Source of the DNA: Enterobacter sp. kpr-6
GTDB taxonomy: Bacteria > Pseudomonadota > Gammaproteobacteria > Enterobacterales > Enterobacteriaceae
Reading direction: 5' to 3'
Assembly (NCBI RefSeq): GCF_900116015.1
Contig: NZ_FOYH01000004.1
Coordinates: 328,383 to 392,382 of the forward strand
Length of the DNA: 64,000 bases
Below, one piece after another: positions 54,283-63,983 of the stretch. The notes under the pieces were generated by a model, which saw only the letters and a program-made list of their open reading frames with translations, was not told the origin of the DNA and did not search any database. Position 1 is the first letter of the stretch; each line of letters begins with the position of its first letter. The position numbers and the translations under genes are program-made.

Positions 54283-55578
54283 ATGATGACTTCCGCTCTC
54301 GCACAGACGCTTACGCCGCATCGCCAGTTTTTGCTGGCCTTTAGCGGTGGTCTGGATTCCACGGTATTGCTGCATCAACTGGTCAGCCTGCGCGACGCCG
54401 GTGAACCTGTTTCGCTGCGCGCCATCCATGTGCATCATGGCTTAAGCGCTAATGCGGATGGCTGGGTTGAGCATTGTCAGCAAGTCTGCGCGAGCTGGCA
54501 GGTGCCGCTGACTGTGGTGCGCGTGACGCTTGCCGCTGACGGGCAGGGGATTGAAGCCGAGGCGCGAAAAGCGCGCTATCAGGCGTTTAGCGAAGCGCTT
54601 CTGCCCGGCGAAGTGCTACTCACGGCGCAGCATCTTGATGATCAATGCGAAACCCTGCTGCTGGCGTTAAAGCGCGGCAGCGGCCCGGCGGGACTGGCCG
54701 CCATGCCAGTGTCGTTACCGTTTGCTGGTACGTTACTGCTGCGCCCGCTGTTAAACACGTCGCGCGAATCCCTTGAGCGCCTGGCGCGGGCGCATCAGTT
54801 GCGCTGGATAGAAGATGACAGTAATCAGGATGACAAATTCGACCGCAATTTTTTACGCCTGCGGATTTTGCCCCTGCTGAAAGCACGCTGGCCGCATTTT
54901 GCCGACGCTTCCGCCCGCAGCGCCGCGCTGTGTGGTGAGCAGGAGCAACTGCTGGATGAACTGCTGGCTGAAGAACTGGCTGGCCTGATGAGCGCTGAAG
55001 GCGCGCTGATGGTTGCACCGCTCACCGAAAAAAGCGCGAATCGCCGCGCTGCGCTGCTGCGTCGCTGGCTGGCGTTTCATCGTGCCACCATGCCTTCGCG
55101 CGACATGTTGACGCGCATCTGGCAGGAAGTGGCGCTGGCGCGTGAAGATGCCGCTCCCTGCCTGACGCTGGGGGATTTTGAAATCCGTCGCTTTCAGGGA
55201 CAACTCTGGTGGGTGAGGGCGGTAAGCAGCCAGCGTGATACCGTTATCGACTGGTCCGATCCTCACCACGCGCTTTCGCTGCCGCCCGGACTGGGTGAAC
55301 TGCGCTTATCACCAGGCGGCCCAATTCGCCCTCCCGCAGAGGGTGAGCGGGTCACGGTGCGTTTTAGTGCGTCGGGAACGTTGCATATTGTCGGGCGGGC
55401 AGGCGGGCGGAAGCTCAAAAAAATCTTGCAGGAGCGGGGGGTTCCTCCCTGGCGACGTGATACCACGCCGTTGCTTTTTTACGGTGAAACATTGATCGCC
55501 GCAGCGGGAGAATTTGTTACCCAGGAGGGGTGGGTGCAGGACGATAACGGGGTAACACTGGACCGGGAAGGTGCTTAA
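54283..55578 (+). CDS. tilS: tRNA(Ile)-lysidine synthetase
   Basis: Modifies C34 of the CAU-anticodon tRNA-Ile with lysine, changing its codon and amino-acid identity; essential. 431 residues (E. coli 432). N-type ATP pyrophosphatase with the PP-loop SGGLDS at residues 21-26, the HHGLSANAD segment near 47-55 and the [11 protein letters not shown] motif near 108-120; two C-terminal tRNA-binding domains (NTD-linker about 220, CTD about 355-431, [11 protein letters not shown]). Start could be the first or second of two adjacent ATG codons at 54283. Confidence 0.96.
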   Translation: MMTSALAQTLTPHRQFLLAFSGGLDSTVLLHQLVSLRDAGEPVSLRAIHVHHGLSANADGWVEHCQQVCASWQVPLTVVRVTLAADGQGIEAEARKARYQAFSEALLPGEVLLTAQHLDDQCETLLLALKRGSGPAGLAAMPVSLPFAGTLLLRPLLNTSRESLERLARAHQLRWIEDDSNQDDKFDRNFLRLRILPLLKARWPHFADASARSAALCGEQEQLLDELLAEELAGLMSAEGALMVAPLTEKSANRRAALLRRWLAFHRATMPSRDMLTRIWQEVALAREDAAPCLTLGDFEIRRFQGQLWWVRAVSSQRDTVIDWSDPHHALSLPPGLGELRLSPGGPIRPPAEGERVTVRFSASGTLHIVGRAGGRKLKKILQERGVPPWRRDTTPLLFYGETLIAAAGEFVTQEGWVQDDNGVTLDREGA

Positions 55579-55583
55579 CAAAG

Positions 55584-55610
55584 TAACGGGCAGCCAGGCC
55601 GCCCGTTATT
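55584..55610. terminator. Bidirectional terminator between tilS and rof
   Basis: TAACGGGC (55584-55591) pairs with GCCCGTTA (55601-55608); AT-rich on both sides. It lies between converging stop codons. Confidence 0.75.
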
Positions 55611-55613
55611 GAT

Positions 55614-55874
55614 TCAGGATTCGCTCACCACCACGGTGCCGATATCCGGGTGACTGAAGCTGGCTATTTTGTCGAGACGGAGTTCACGCGATGCGCCTGT
55701 GGCGTCAACGACCAGGTACTCAACGTTCTTGCGCATGACCAAATCACTGGCTTTAGCCTTTAACACTTCGCCGTCTTTGAGTTCCAGCGTCAGTAAAAGA
55801 TGATGCTGGCAGGCGAGTTCGAGATTGTCATAGTCATCACAATTGATGGGTTGATAAGTATCATTCATTGACAT
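55614..55874 (-). CDS. rof: Rho-binding antiterminator Rof (YaeO)
   Basis: Binds the Rho hexamer and blocks its RNA-binding domain, reducing Rho-dependent termination. 86 residues, as in E. coli ([17 protein letters not shown]). Small acidic Sm-like beta barrel with an N-terminal helix ([17 protein letters not shown]). Its start lies within the 3' end of yaeP (14-base overlap), so the two are translationally linked. Confidence 0.95.
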   Translation of the reverse strand: MSMNDTYQPINCDDYDNLELACQHHLLLTLELKDGEVLKAKASDLVMRKNVEYLVVDATGASRELRLDKIASFSHPDIGTVVVSES

Positions 55875-56061
55875 AATCGCTCACCAGTAAGTTCGCGGCA
55901 GCATAGGCTGCCTTTTCCCTGACGGACTCAGAAAGGGTGTCATCAGACGCCGTTTCATCGAGTACTTTTAATACGCAGCCCAGCGCATCCGGGATATACC
56001 CTAAGTCTCCGCTGGCGATCTCCGCATACCGCTTGCGTATTAACTCACAATATTTTTCCAC
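55861..56061 (-). CDS. yaeP: UPF0253 family protein YaeP
   Basis: A 66-residue protein of unknown function, nearly identical to E. coli YaeP, predicted all-helical ([15 protein letters not shown]...[11 protein letters not shown]). No signal peptide. First gene of a yaeP-rof pair with 14 bases of overlap; ATG start at 56061. Conserved pairing with rof suggests a role near Rho control, but none is shown. Confidence 0.92.
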   Translation of the reverse strand: MEKYCELIRKRYAEIASGDLGYIPDALGCVLKVLDETASDDTLSESVREKAAYAAANLLVSDYVNE

Positions 56062-56258
56062 ATGCCCTCCTGTCAGTGTGCTGACTTAACCATGGGATGT
56101 AAGTTTAAGCCTACGAAGATTAACTCTGTTTAGCAAGGTGACTATACCATACTCATTTGCGCAATATCAGCGTAGTGAAACGGCGCGACATCAAGAGTTA
56201 ACAGCGCTTTAGTGCTGAATTCGCTACAATGAACGCCATTTTGTGAAGGAGTTGGGTC

Positions 56259-56801
56259 ATGGCGTTAAAAGCGACAATTTATAAAGCAGCGGTCAACGTA
56301 GCCGATCTGGATCGTAACCGATTTCTTGATGCCACGCTGACAATGGCGCGTCATCCTTCCGAAACGCAGGAGCGTATGATGCTGCGTTTGCTGGCGTGGA
56401 TTAAGTATGCCGATGAACGTCTGCAATTTTCCCGTGGACTGAGTGCGGAAGACGAGCCGGAAGCCTGGCTGCATAACGATCATATGGGGATCGATCTGTG
56501 GATCGAGCTCGGCCTGCCGGACGAGCGCCGGGTGAAGAAAGCCTGCACGCAGGCGAAAGAAGTGGCGCTGTTCACCTACAACAGCCGCGCGGCGCAAATC
56601 TGGTGGCAGCAAAATCAGAATAAACTGGCGAGCTACAGCAACCTGAGCATCTGGTATCTGGATGATGAGCAACTGGAAAAGCTCAGCGCCTTTGCCGCGC
56701 GCACGATGTCGTTGCAGGCGACCATTCAGGAAGGAGCCATCTGGCTTTCCGCCGCAGACGATAATCTGGAAATCCATCTCACGCCCTGGCAGCAGGCATG
56801 A
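56259..56801 (+). CDS. yaeQ: YaeQ family protein
   Basis: A 180-residue protein (E. coli 181) with a compact PD-(D/E)XK nuclease-like fold; function unknown, once proposed as a multicopy relative of RfaH function. The pattern [17 protein letters not shown] (about residues 74-90) fits the D/E-x-K core. ATG start at 56259 after AAGGAG; a TACAAT -10-like element is at 56225-56230. It overlaps arfB by four bases. Confidence 0.93.
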   Translation: MALKATIYKAAVNVADLDRNRFLDATLTMARHPSETQERMMLRLLAWIKYADERLQFSRGLSAEDEPEAWLHNDHMGIDLWIELGLPDERRVKKACTQAKEVALFTYNSRAAQIWWQQNQNKLASYSNLSIWYLDDEQLEKLSAFAARTMSLQATIQEGAIWLSAADDNLEIHLTPWQQA

Positions 56802-57217
56802 TTATTCTGTCGTCGAATGTCACCATTCCGGACAGCGAACTGGAGATCACGGCGATCCGTGCTCAGGGGGCGGGTGGCCAGCATGTGAATAAAACCTCCA
56901 CGGCCATTCACCTGCGTTTTGACATTCGGGCATCCAGCCTGCCGGAGTTTTACAAAGAGCGCCTGCTCGCCGCCAGCCATCATCTAATTACTGAAGACGG
57001 CGTGGTGATCATCAAGTCTCAGGAGTATCGCAGCCAGGAGATGAACCGAGAAGCGGCGCTGGCGCGGCTGGAATCGCTGATTAAAGAGTTAACCACCGTG
57101 CAGAAAAGCCGGCGGGCAACGCGGCCAACGCGCGCGTCAAAAGAACGTCGGCTGGCAGGAAAAGCGCAAAAATCGTCCGTTAAATCCCTGCGCGGCAAAG
57201 TTCGCCGCACCGACTGA
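56798..57217 (+). CDS. arfB: Alternative ribosome-rescue factor B (peptidyl-tRNA hydrolase)
   Basis: Rescues ribosomes stalled on mRNA without a stop codon. 139 residues (E. coli YaeJ 140). GGQ motif in [13 protein letters not shown] at residues 27-29 region hydrolyses the peptidyl-tRNA; the basic C-terminal tail ([20 protein letters not shown] onward) enters the empty mRNA channel. ATG start overlaps yaeQ stop (ATGA). In E. coli nlpE follows; here proS comes directly after on the opposite strand. Confidence 0.96.
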   Translation: MIILSSNVTIPDSELEITAIRAQGAGGQHVNKTSTAIHLRFDIRASSLPEFYKERLLAASHHLITEDGVVIIKSQEYRSQEMNREAALARLESLIKELTTVQKSRRATRPTRASKERRLAGKAQKSSVKSLRGKVRRTD

Positions 57218-57222
57218 CCCAT

Positions 57223-57256
57223 AAAAAAAGCCCGGTGAGCGTGATGCTTACCGGGC
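57223..57256 (-). terminator. Terminator after proS, probably also serving arfB
   Basis: Strong 11-bp stem GCCCGGTGAGC (57230-57240) with GCTTACCGGGC (57246-57256, one mismatch); seven T residues follow on the minus strand. It lies between the converging arfB and proS stops. Confidence 0.88.
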
Positions 57257-57277
57257 CTGCATGAGCGTTAACCGCGT

Positions 57278-58996
57278 TTAGCCTTTAATGGCTTTCACCA
57301 GATACGGCAGAATATCGCCGGTTTTGATCATCTGCTTCTCGCCATTGCGACGGTATTTGTATTCGATCTCGTCGCTGTCGAGGTTACGGTCGCCAATCAC
57401 GATGGTATGCGGAATACCGATCAGTTCCATATCGGCAAACATCACGCCCGGACGCTCTTTACGATCGTCCATCAGCACATCAATGCCCTGCGCACGCAGT
57501 TCGTTATACAGTTTTTCTGCCAGTTCCTGTACGCGGAAGGATTTGTGCATGTTCATCGGCAGGATCGCCACATGGAACGGTGCAATCGCTTCCGGCCAGA
57601 CAATGCCGCGCTCGTCGTTATTCTGCTCGATGGCAGCAGCCACCACGCGGGTGACCCCGATACCGTAACAGCCCATGGTCAGCGTCTGGTTACGGCCATC
57701 TTCACCCTGAACGGATGCTTTCAGCGCGGCGGAGTACTTGGTGCCAAGCTGGAAGATGTGACCGACTTCGATACCGCGTTTGATAAGCAGGGTGCCCTTA
57801 CCGTCCGGGCTTGGATCGCCTGCCACTACGTTACGGATATCAGCAACTTCTGGCGTCGCCACATCGCGATCCCAGTTAATGCCAAAATAGTGTTTACCAT
57901 CGATGTTCGCGCCAGCAGAGAAATCGCTCATGACGGCAACGGTGCGGTCGATAACCACCGGGATCGGCATGTTCACCGGACCAAGGGAACCCGGGCCTGC
58001 TTTCACCAGCGCACGAATTTCTTCTTCGGTGGCGAAAGTCAGCGGGCTTGCCACCTGCGGCAGTTTTTCCGCTTTGACTTCGTTCAGTTCGTGATCGCCA
58101 CGTACCAGCAGGGCAACGAGTGGAGAGCTGCTTCCTTCCACCGCTTTCACCAGCAGGGTTTTAACGGTTTTTTCAATCGGCAGACTGAACTGCTCGACCA
58201 GCTCGGCGATGGTTTTGGCGTTCGGCGTGTCAACCAGCGTCATTTCCTGGGTGGCGGCCGCGCGCGGCGTTGCCGGAGCCAGGGCTTCAGCGAACTCAAT
58301 GTTTGCGGCGAAGTCGGAGCTGTCGGAGAAGATCACATCGTCTTCGCCGCTTTGCGCCAGCACCTGGAATTCATGGGAAGCGCTACCGCCGATAGAACCG
58401 GTGTCAGCCTGCACCGCGCGGAAATCCAGTCCCATACGGGAGAAGATTTTGCTGTAAGCGGCATACATGGTGTCGTAGGTTTCCTGGAGGGATTCCTGCG
58501 TGGTGTGGAAAGAGTACGCATCTTTCATCAGGAATTCACGCGAGCGCATGACGCCAAAACGCGGGCGAACTTCGTCACGGAATTTAGTCTGGATCTGGAA
58601 GAAGTTCAGCGGCAGTTGCTTATAAGAGCTGAGTTCGTTACGGATCAGATCGGTGATGACTTCTTCATGCGTCGGACCGAGTACGAAAGGACGATCGCCG
58701 CGATCGACAAAACGCAGCAGTTCCGGGCCGTACTGCTCCCAGCGACCGCTTTCCTGCCACAGATCCGCAGGCTGAACGACCGGCATAGACACCTCGATAG
58801 CACCGGCGTTGTTCATCTCTTCGCGCACGATGTTTTCGACTTTTTTCAGAACGCGCAGGCCGGTCGGCAGCCAGGTATATAACCCGGAGGCCAGCTTACG
58901 GATCATCCCGGCGCGCAGCATCAGCTGGTGGCTGATGACTTCCGCATCGGCAGGCGTCTCCTTGAGAGTGGAGAGCAGATATTGGCTAGTACGCAT
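57278..58996 (-). CDS. proS: Prolyl-tRNA synthetase
   Basis: Class IIa synthetase that charges tRNA-Pro. 572 residues, as in E. coli, starting from ATG at 58996 ([20 protein letters not shown]); upstream frame to 59035 is not conserved. Motif 2 ([19 protein letters not shown]) near residues 140-158, the inserted editing domain that clears Ala-tRNA-Pro (about 225-400), motif 3 ([15 protein letters not shown]) near 443, and the anticodon-binding domain at the C-terminus. Confidence 0.98.
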   Translation of the reverse strand: MRTSQYLLSTLKETPADAEVISHQLMLRAGMIRKLASGLYTWLPTGLRVLKKVENIVREEMNNAGAIEVSMPVVQPADLWQESGRWEQYGPELLRFVDRGDRPFVLGPTHEEVITDLIRNELSSYKQLPLNFFQIQTKFRDEVRPRFGVMRSREFLMKDAYSFHTTQESLQETYDTMYAAYSKIFSRMGLDFRAVQADTGSIGGSASHEFQVLAQSGEDDVIFSDSSDFAANIEFAEALAPATPRAAATQEMTLVDTPNAKTIAELVEQFSLPIEKTVKTLLVKAVEGSSSPLVALLVRGDHELNEVKAEKLPQVASPLTFATEEEIRALVKAGPGSLGPVNMPIPVVIDRTVAVMSDFSAGANIDGKHYFGINWDRDVATPEVADIRNVVAGDPSPDGKGTLLIKRGIEVGHIFQLGTKYSAALKASVQGEDGRNQTLTMGCYGIGVTRVVAAAIEQNNDERGIVWPEAIAPFHVAILPMNMHKSFRVQELAEKLYNELRAQGIDVLMDDRKERPGVMFADMELIGIPHTIVIGDRNLDSDEIEYKYRRNGEKQMIKTGDILPYLVKAIKG

Positions 58997-59107
58997 GTTG
59001 TTACGGTTCCATTTGGACGATGAGCACAGGCTCAACGTGAGCCTGACACAAAAAAAGTGGTTTAGTTTATCAGCCTGACCCTGATGCCAAAAGAGAGCGC
59101 ACTAAAA

Positions 59108-59812
59108 TTAGCGCGATTCCAGCGCAAAGACTTCAAATCCTGACGGCGTGACGCGCCAGCGCACGTTGAAATCGTGCAGCCAGACGGCGTAGGTTTTACC
59201 CGTCTCTTCATCTTTGCGATAGGCCGGGCGTGGATCCTGGGCCAGAACATCGGTAATGAACTGCGTTAAATCCGGGTAGCGCTGCTCCAGTTGCGGCAAG
59301 CGTTGTGCGATTTCCGGGGTGAAAAACACCGGCATATCTGCCTGCGGTGCCTGCTGTGCATAACTGGCTCTGGCATCCGGCAGCGACTCGGCAAAGGGCA
59401 GGTAAGGCTTGATATCAATGACCGGCGTACCATCCACCAGATCGAGGCCGCCCAGATCCAGAATCACCTGATCTTTCTGGCAGCGAATGCCTTTTAATTC
59501 AACCAGCGACATGCCAATGGGATTGGGGCGAAAGGTAGAGCGGGTAGCAAAAACACCCATTCGGGCGTTACCGCCCAGGCGTGGAGGCCGCACGGTAGGC
59601 CGCCAGCCGCCGTCCATGGTCTGATGAAACACAAAGACCACCCACAGGTGGCTGAAGGCTTCCAGACCGCGTACTGCATCGGCCTGGTTATAGGGGGCAA
59701 TGAAATGAAGTTCGCCATGGCTTTTCACAAGCCCAGGCTGGCGCGGAACGGCAAACTTCTCTTTATAAGGAGAGCGAATAACGCCTATTTGCCCGAACTC
59801 AAAAACACTCAT
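59108..59812 (-). CDS. trmO: tRNA (N6-threonylcarbamoyladenosine(37)-N6)-methyltransferase TrmO
   Basis: Methylates t6A37 to m6t6A in tRNA-Thr(GGU) with S-adenosylmethionine. 234 residues (E. coli TsaA/YaeB 235). Single-sheeted beta-barrel fold; conserved segments include GVIRSPYKEKFAVPRQPGL (10-28), RPNPIGMSLVEL (about 96-107) and DGTPVIDIKPYLPF (about 127-140). ATG start overlaps the end of rcsF by four bases. Confidence 0.96.
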   Translation of the reverse strand: MSVFEFGQIGVIRSPYKEKFAVPRQPGLVKSHGELHFIAPYNQADAVRGLEAFSHLWVVFVFHQTMDGGWRPTVRPPRLGGNARMGVFATRSTFRPNPIGMSLVELKGIRCQKDQVILDLGGLDLVDGTPVIDIKPYLPFAESLPDARASYAQQAPQADMPVFFTPEIAQRLPQLEQRYPDLTQFITDVLAQDPRPAYRKDEETGKTYAVWLHDFNVRWRVTPSGFEVFALESR

Positions 59813-60213
59813 TTCGCCGTGATGTTAAGAGCAGAACCAATGCAAACGGCCTGACGGTAGCAGCCCGGCGTACCGCTGGTGACTTCACAGCTGTGTTGCA
59901 GAACGGCGTTGGCTTTCAATTTTGAGGCGTTGATTTGCATGCGCTTACGTGCGGTCGGGATATTCGGTGGGGAATCCTGGTTCGTCGCCTGACAGGAATC
60001 GCCGCTCACTTCACCCAAATCGCGGAAAGGTTTACCCACTAATTCTTCGGCGTTGGTGATGACTCTTACCGGAGTAGGGCGCTGGGCTTTCGGTTTTTCC
60101 TGCTCTGCTTTAGGTGCCGCAGCGGTGCTTTTTGCAGGTTCGACAGGAGATCTGCTTAGCATGGAACAGCCGCTCAGCATGAGTGCCAGTAAACAGATCG
60201 GTAAAGCACGCAT
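59809..60213 (-). CDS. rcsF: Outer-membrane lipoprotein RcsF
   Basis: Sensor of the Rcs envelope-stress phosphorelay; it is threaded through BamA and outer-membrane porins and signals to IgaA. 134 residues, as in E. coli. Lipobox LSGC with lipidated Cys16, a proline/lysine-rich linker (20-50), and a globular domain with Cys74, Cys109, Cys118 and Cys124, which form two non-consecutive disulfides in E. coli. ATG start at 60213. trmO overlaps its end. Confidence 0.97.
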   Translation of the reverse strand: MRALPICLLALMLSGCSMLSRSPVEPAKSTAAAPKAEQEKPKAQRPTPVRVITNAEELVGKPFRDLGEVSGDSCQATNQDSPPNIPTARKRMQINASKLKANAVLQHSCEVTSGTPGCYRQAVCIGSALNITAK

Positions 60214-60273
60214 AATATGTCCTCAGTAGATAATCGAATGACCAGATATTGAATCAGGTGCATGCAGAAATGA

Positions 60274-60297
60274 CAAGACGGGCATGCGCCCGCCTTG
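60274..60297 (-). terminator. Hairpin after metNIQ
   Basis: CAAGACGGGC (60274-60283) with GCCCGCCTTG (60288-60297), one internal mismatch. On the minus strand it is followed by TCATTTCTGC, a weak T run. Confidence 0.6.
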
Positions 60298-60320
60298 AAT
60301 CATATTACAGAAAAACGAGA

Positions 60321-61136
60321 TTACCAGCCTTTAACTGCGCCGCCGTTAAAGACTTTGTTCGCTTCCTGGTCAACTTCATCAGATTGATAAGCCTGAACAA
60401 ACTTCTTCACGTTTTCCGCGTCTTTGTTGTCTTCGCGAGTCACGATCATGTTCACGTACGGAGAGTCTTTATCTTCAACGAAGATGCCGTCTTTCGCCGG
60501 AGTCAGGTTGATCTGGCTGGCGTAAGTGGTGTTGATGACGGCCAGGGCGATCTGCGCATCATCAAGGGAGCGCGGTAACTGCGGCGCTTCGAGTTCAACA
60601 ATCTTCAGGTTTTTCGGGTTTTCTACCACGTCCAGTACGGTTGGCAGTAAGCCTACGCCGTCTTTCAGTTTGATCAGACCCTGTTTTTGCAGCAGCAGTA
60701 AGGAGCGACCCAGGTTAGTCGGATCGTTTGGCACAGCAACCTGTGCGCCTTCCTGAAGTTGCTCAATGCTTTTGATTTTTTTCGAGTAACCGGCGATCGG
60801 GTAAACGAAGGTGTTACCCACGGAGGTCAGCTTGTAACCACGGTCTTTGATCTGCTGATCCAGATACGGTTTGTGCTGGAAGGCGTTAGCGTCGATGTCG
60901 CCTTTGCTCAGCGCTTCGTTCGGCAGAACGTAATCGTTGAAAGTCACCAGCTCAACGTCCAGACCATATTTCTCTTTTGCGACTTTCGCTGCCGTTTCTG
61001 CAACCTGCTGTTCAGCACCCACAATTACGCCCACTTTGATGTGGTTCGGATCTTTTTCGTCCTGACCGCAACCCACCAGGGCCAGAGAACCCACCAGGGC
61101 ACAGGCTGCCGCTAAGGTCTTAAGTTTAAACGCCAT
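60321..61136 (-). CDS. metQ: D-/L-methionine-binding lipoprotein MetQ
   Basis: Substrate-binding lipoprotein of the methionine ABC importer. 271 residues, as in E. coli. Lipobox LVGC with Cys23, then the NlpA-family binding domain (KVGVIVGAEQQVAETAAKVAKEKYG). ATG start at 61136. Last gene of metN-metI-metQ, 44 bases after metI. Confidence 0.97.
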   Translation of the reverse strand: MAFKLKTLAAACALVGSLALVGCGQDEKDPNHIKVGVIVGAEQQVAETAAKVAKEKYGLDVELVTFNDYVLPNEALSKGDIDANAFQHKPYLDQQIKDRGYKLTSVGNTFVYPIAGYSKKIKSIEQLQEGAQVAVPNDPTNLGRSLLLLQKQGLIKLKDGVGLLPTVLDVVENPKNLKIVELEAPQLPRSLDDAQIALAVINTTYASQINLTPAKDGIFVEDKDSPYVNMIVTREDNKDAENVKKFVQAYQSDEVDQEANKVFNGGAVKGW

Positions 61137-61180
61137 GCTATTTTCCTTAACTCGTCGAGTCGATTGTGTTGTTTATAACG

Positions 61181-61834
61181 TTATTTGTGAGTCACTGCCC
61201 GGACGATGCGATCGCCCGAGAATTGAATTAAATAAACCAGAACCACCAGTAATACCAGCACCGTATTCATCACGGTAGCGTTATAGCCAATGTAGCCGTA
61301 CTGATAACCGATTTGCCCCAGACCACCGGCACCGACAGCACCGCCCATCGCAGAGTAACCCACGAGAGTGATGAGCGTAATAGTGGCGGCGTTGACCAGG
61401 CCTGGCAGCGCTTCCGGCAGCAGCACTTTACGGATGATCTGCATCGGCGTTGCACCCATTGCGCGGGACGCTTCAATAAGCCCGGTCGGAATTTCCAGCA
61501 GGGCGTTTTCAACCATACGTGCAATAAATGGAGCTGCCCCGACGGTTAACGGCACAATCGCCGCCTGCAAACCGATGGAAGTGCCGACGATGACGCGCGT
61601 GAACGGGATCATCCATACCAGCAAAATAATAAACGGGATGGAGCGGAAAATATTGACCAGCGCTGAAAGGCTGCGATAGAGCCGGGCGTTTTCACTGATT
61701 TGCCCCGGGCGAGTGATATAAAGAAGCACACCCACCGGCAGGCCGAGAACAAAACCGAAGAAGCCGGATACAAATGTCATCGCCAGCGTCTCCCAGACAC
61801 CGCGTGCCAGTAACCACATCATTGGCTCAGACAT
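61181..61834 (-). CDS. metI: Methionine ABC transporter permease MetI
   Basis: Membrane subunit of the MetNIQ importer. 217 residues, as in E. coli, five membrane helices, and the EAA coupling loop ([25 protein letters not shown] near residues 120-145). ATG start overlaps the end of metN by 8 bases. Confidence 0.97.
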   Translation of the reverse strand: MSEPMMWLLARGVWETLAMTFVSGFFGFVLGLPVGVLLYITRPGQISENARLYRSLSALVNIFRSIPFIILLVWMIPFTRVIVGTSIGLQAAIVPLTVGAAPFIARMVENALLEIPTGLIEASRAMGATPMQIIRKVLLPEALPGLVNAATITLITLVGYSAMGGAVGAGGLGQIGYQYGYIGYNATVMNTVLVLLVVLVYLIQFSGDRIVRAVTHK

Positions 61835-62858
61835 AACCCAGTACCTCTACTTTTACATGGTGTTCTTGCAGCCAGGCAATGGCGGCTTGTGTATCCTGGT
61901 GAGTGCCGTGCATTTCGGTCAGCATAATGCCGAATTTCACGCCACCGGCGTAATCCATCTGCGCGCTAATAATGTTGTTGTTCACATTGAAGCGGCGTGC
62001 GGTTTCAGAGAGCAGCGGCGCATCTACTGACTGACCGGTAAACTCCATACGCAGCATCGGTACGCTGTTGCTCTCCGGCTCCTTTTTCATGCGCTGAAGG
62101 TAATCTTCAGGGATATCCAGATGCAGGGTGGACTGAATAAACTGCTGGGCCAGCGGGGTTTTCGGATGGGAGAACACTTCGCTGACCGTGTCCTGCTCAA
62201 TCAGTTCGCCGTTACTGATTACCGCCACACAGTCGCAAATGCGCTTAACCACGTCCATTTCATGCGTAATAAGAAGGATGGTTAAACCCAGACGACGGTT
62301 AATGTCTTTGAGCAATTCAAGGATTGAGCGGGTGGTGGCTGGATCCAGCGCGCTGGTGGCTTCATCGCACAGCAGTACTTTGGGCTGACTTGCCAGCGCA
62401 CGGGCAATCGCCACGCGCTGCTTTTGACCACCGGACAGATTTGCCGGGTAGCTGTCATGCTTATCGCTCAGGCCGACTAAATCCAGAAGCTCGGTCACGC
62501 GACGTTTAATTTCTGCCTGCGGCGTGTTATCCAGCTCCAGAGGCAAGGCCACATTGCCAAATACGGTGCGTGACGCCAGCAGATTAAAGTGCTGGAAAAT
62601 CATGCCAATCTGACGACGTGCTTTAGTCAATTGTGATTCTGAGAGGGCGGTGAGCTCTTGCCCATCGACCTGAACGCTGCCGTCAGTCGGGCGCTCAAGC
62701 AGGTTGACGCAACGAATCAGCGTGCTTTTACCGGCACCTGACGCACCAATCACGCCATAAATTTGACCCGCAGGCACATGCAGGGTGACGTTGTTCAGCG
62801 CCTGTATGGTGCGATTCCCCTGCTGGAACACTTTGGTAATATTCGAAAGTTTAATCAT
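61827..62858 (-). CDS. metN: Methionine ABC transporter ATPase MetN
   Basis: ATPase subunit of the methionine importer. 343 residues, as in E. coli. Walker [10 protein letters not shown] near residue 38, signature [15 protein letters not shown] near 140, Walker [13 protein letters not shown], and a C-terminal ACT-like C2/NIL domain (about 265-343) that binds methionine and shuts the pump down at high internal methionine. ATG start at 62858; first gene of the operon behind a MetJ site. Confidence 0.97.
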   Translation of the reverse strand: MIKLSNITKVFQQGNRTIQALNNVTLHVPAGQIYGVIGASGAGKSTLIRCVNLLERPTDGSVQVDGQELTALSESQLTKARRQIGMIFQHFNLLASRTVFGNVALPLELDNTPQAEIKRRVTELLDLVGLSDKHDSYPANLSGGQKQRVAIARALASQPKVLLCDEATSALDPATTRSILELLKDINRRLGLTILLITHEMDVVKRICDCVAVISNGELIEQDTVSEVFSHPKTPLAQQFIQSTLHLDIPEDYLQRMKKEPESNSVPMLRMEFTGQSVDAPLLSETARRFNVNNNIISAQMDYAGGVKFGIMLTEMHGTHQDTQAAIAWLQEHHVKVEVLGYV

Positions 62859-62936
62859 TAGATTATTTTTATCGTGTAAAAGTTAGCCGTGGCATTTTGT
62901 TCTGCCAGATACGGGTGATGGCCGTAAACAAAACGG

Positions 62937-62965
62937 ATGTTAAGGCATCCAGACGTCTAATTCAA
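62937..62965 (-). promoter_or_regulatory. metN promoter overlapped by a MetJ operator
   Basis: On the minus strand TTGAAT (62960-62965), 17-base spacer, TAACAT (62937-62942). The spacer contains a perfect met box AGACGTCT (62951-62958) next to a weaker one AGGCATCC (62943-62950). MetJ with S-adenosylmethionine is known to repress metNIQ in E. coli; binding here would block polymerase directly. Confidence 0.82.
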
Positions 62966-63046
62966 TGCAACTCTCTATTATGAGCACTTTCTTGCGTGCT
63001 GAAACATGAGATAATGCCGTACACGCTTTTTTCAGGAGTTAAGCCG

Positions 63047-63613
63047 GTGGCACAGTTAGTACCCGCAATTTTTCTCGATCGTGATGGCACGATTAATGTT
63101 GACCATGGATATGTCCATGAAATTGACAATTTCGAGTTTATCGAAGGCGCAATAGAGGCAATGGCTGAATTGAAGGCAATGGGCTTTGCACTGGTGCTGG
63201 TGACTAACCAGTCCGGTATTGCCCGCGGCAAATTCACCGAAGCGCAATTCGAAACGCTAACCGAGTGGATGGACTGGTCGCTGGCCGACCGTGGGGTGGA
63301 TTTGGACGGCATCTATTATTGCCCTCATCACCCGCAGGGGAGTGTGGAAGAATTCCGCCAGGTCTGCGAATGCCGTAAACCACATCCAGGCATGCTTATC
63401 TCTGCGCGGGATTTTTTGCACATTGATATGGCGGCTTCTTATATGGTGGGTGACAAATTAGAAGATATGCAGGCAGCCGCCGCAGCGAATGTCGGGCATA
63501 AAGTATTAGTGCGTACCGGGAAACCAGTAACAGCCGAAGCAGAAAATGCAGCGGATTGGGTAATTAATAGCCTTGCAGAGCTGCCTGCAACCATCAAAAA
63601 GCAGCAAAAATAG
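63047..63613 (+). CDS. gmhB: D-glycero-beta-D-manno-heptose-1,7-bisphosphate 7-phosphatase
   Basis: Removes the 7-phosphate in ADP-heptose synthesis for the lipopolysaccharide inner core. HAD-family phosphatase with nucleophile motif [14 protein letters not shown], motif II VTNQSG near residue 51, zinc-loop cysteines (CPHHP...CECRKPHPG) and GDKLEDM. GTG at 63047 with CAGGAG upstream is the preferred start, giving 188 residues (E. coli 191). Upstream ATGs at 62996 and 63014 would add sequence that E. coli lacks. Divergent from metN. Confidence 0.93.
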   Translation: MAQLVPAIFLDRDGTINVDHGYVHEIDNFEFIEGAIEAMAELKAMGFALVLVTNQSGIARGKFTEAQFETLTEWMDWSLADRGVDLDGIYYCPHHPQGSVEEFRQVCECRKPHPGMLISARDFLHIDMAASYMVGDKLEDMQAAAAANVGHKVLVRTGKPVTAEAENAADWVINSLAELPATIKKQQK

Positions 63614-63662
63614 GCGTTGTGTTGAAAAGATGAGCGGTTGAGATAAAAAATCATTTTTCCGC

Positions 63663-63690
63663 TTGTCATTCCTTCCGGGCCCCCTATAAT
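63663..63690 (+). promoter_or_regulatory. rRNA operon promoter P1
   Basis: TTGTCA (63663-63668), 16-base spacer, TATAAT (63685-63690), followed by a GC-rich GCGCCTCC discriminator. An A/T-rich UP-element-like stretch lies at about 63637-63660. This layout matches E. coli rrn P1, the DksA/ppGpp-controlled promoter. Confidence 0.9.
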
Positions 63691-63774
63691 GCGCCTCCAT
63701 CGAAACGGCAAACGTGAATCACTTCACACTGAGTAGCCGGTCCGGTTGAAGAAAAAAAATCCTGAGATTCAGGG

Positions 63775-63802
63775 TTGACTCTGAAAGAGGAAAGCGTAAT
63801 AT
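63775..63802 (+). promoter_or_regulatory. rRNA operon promoter P2
   Basis: TTGACT (63775-63780), 16-base spacer, TAATAT (63797-63802), about 112 bases downstream of P1, as in E. coli rrn operons. Confidence 0.88.
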
Positions 63803-63812
63803 ACGCCACCTC

Positions 63813-63852
63813 GCAACGGTGAGCGAAAGCCGCGTTGCACTGCTCTTTAACA
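63813..63852 (+). promoter_or_regulatory. rRNA leader antitermination boxB-boxA
   Basis: BoxB-like hairpin GCAAC...GTTGC (63813-63838) then boxA TGCTCTTTAACA (63841-63852), the Nus-factor antitermination site of rrn operons. The leader continues to 63983 with conserved CAATCTGTGTGGGCACTC. Confidence 0.88.
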
Positions 63853-63983
63853 ATTTATCAGACAATCTGTGTGGGCACTCAAGGACATGGATTCTTAACG
63901 TCGCAAGACGCTAAATGAATACCAAGTCTCTGGAGTGAACATACGTAATTCATTACGAAGTTTAATTCACGAGCATCAAACTT

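Noticed and set aside
57407..58882. 491-codon open frame on the plus strand opposite proS
   Set aside because: Antisense to a fully conserved prolyl-tRNA synthetase, with no ribosome site or recognisable domains.
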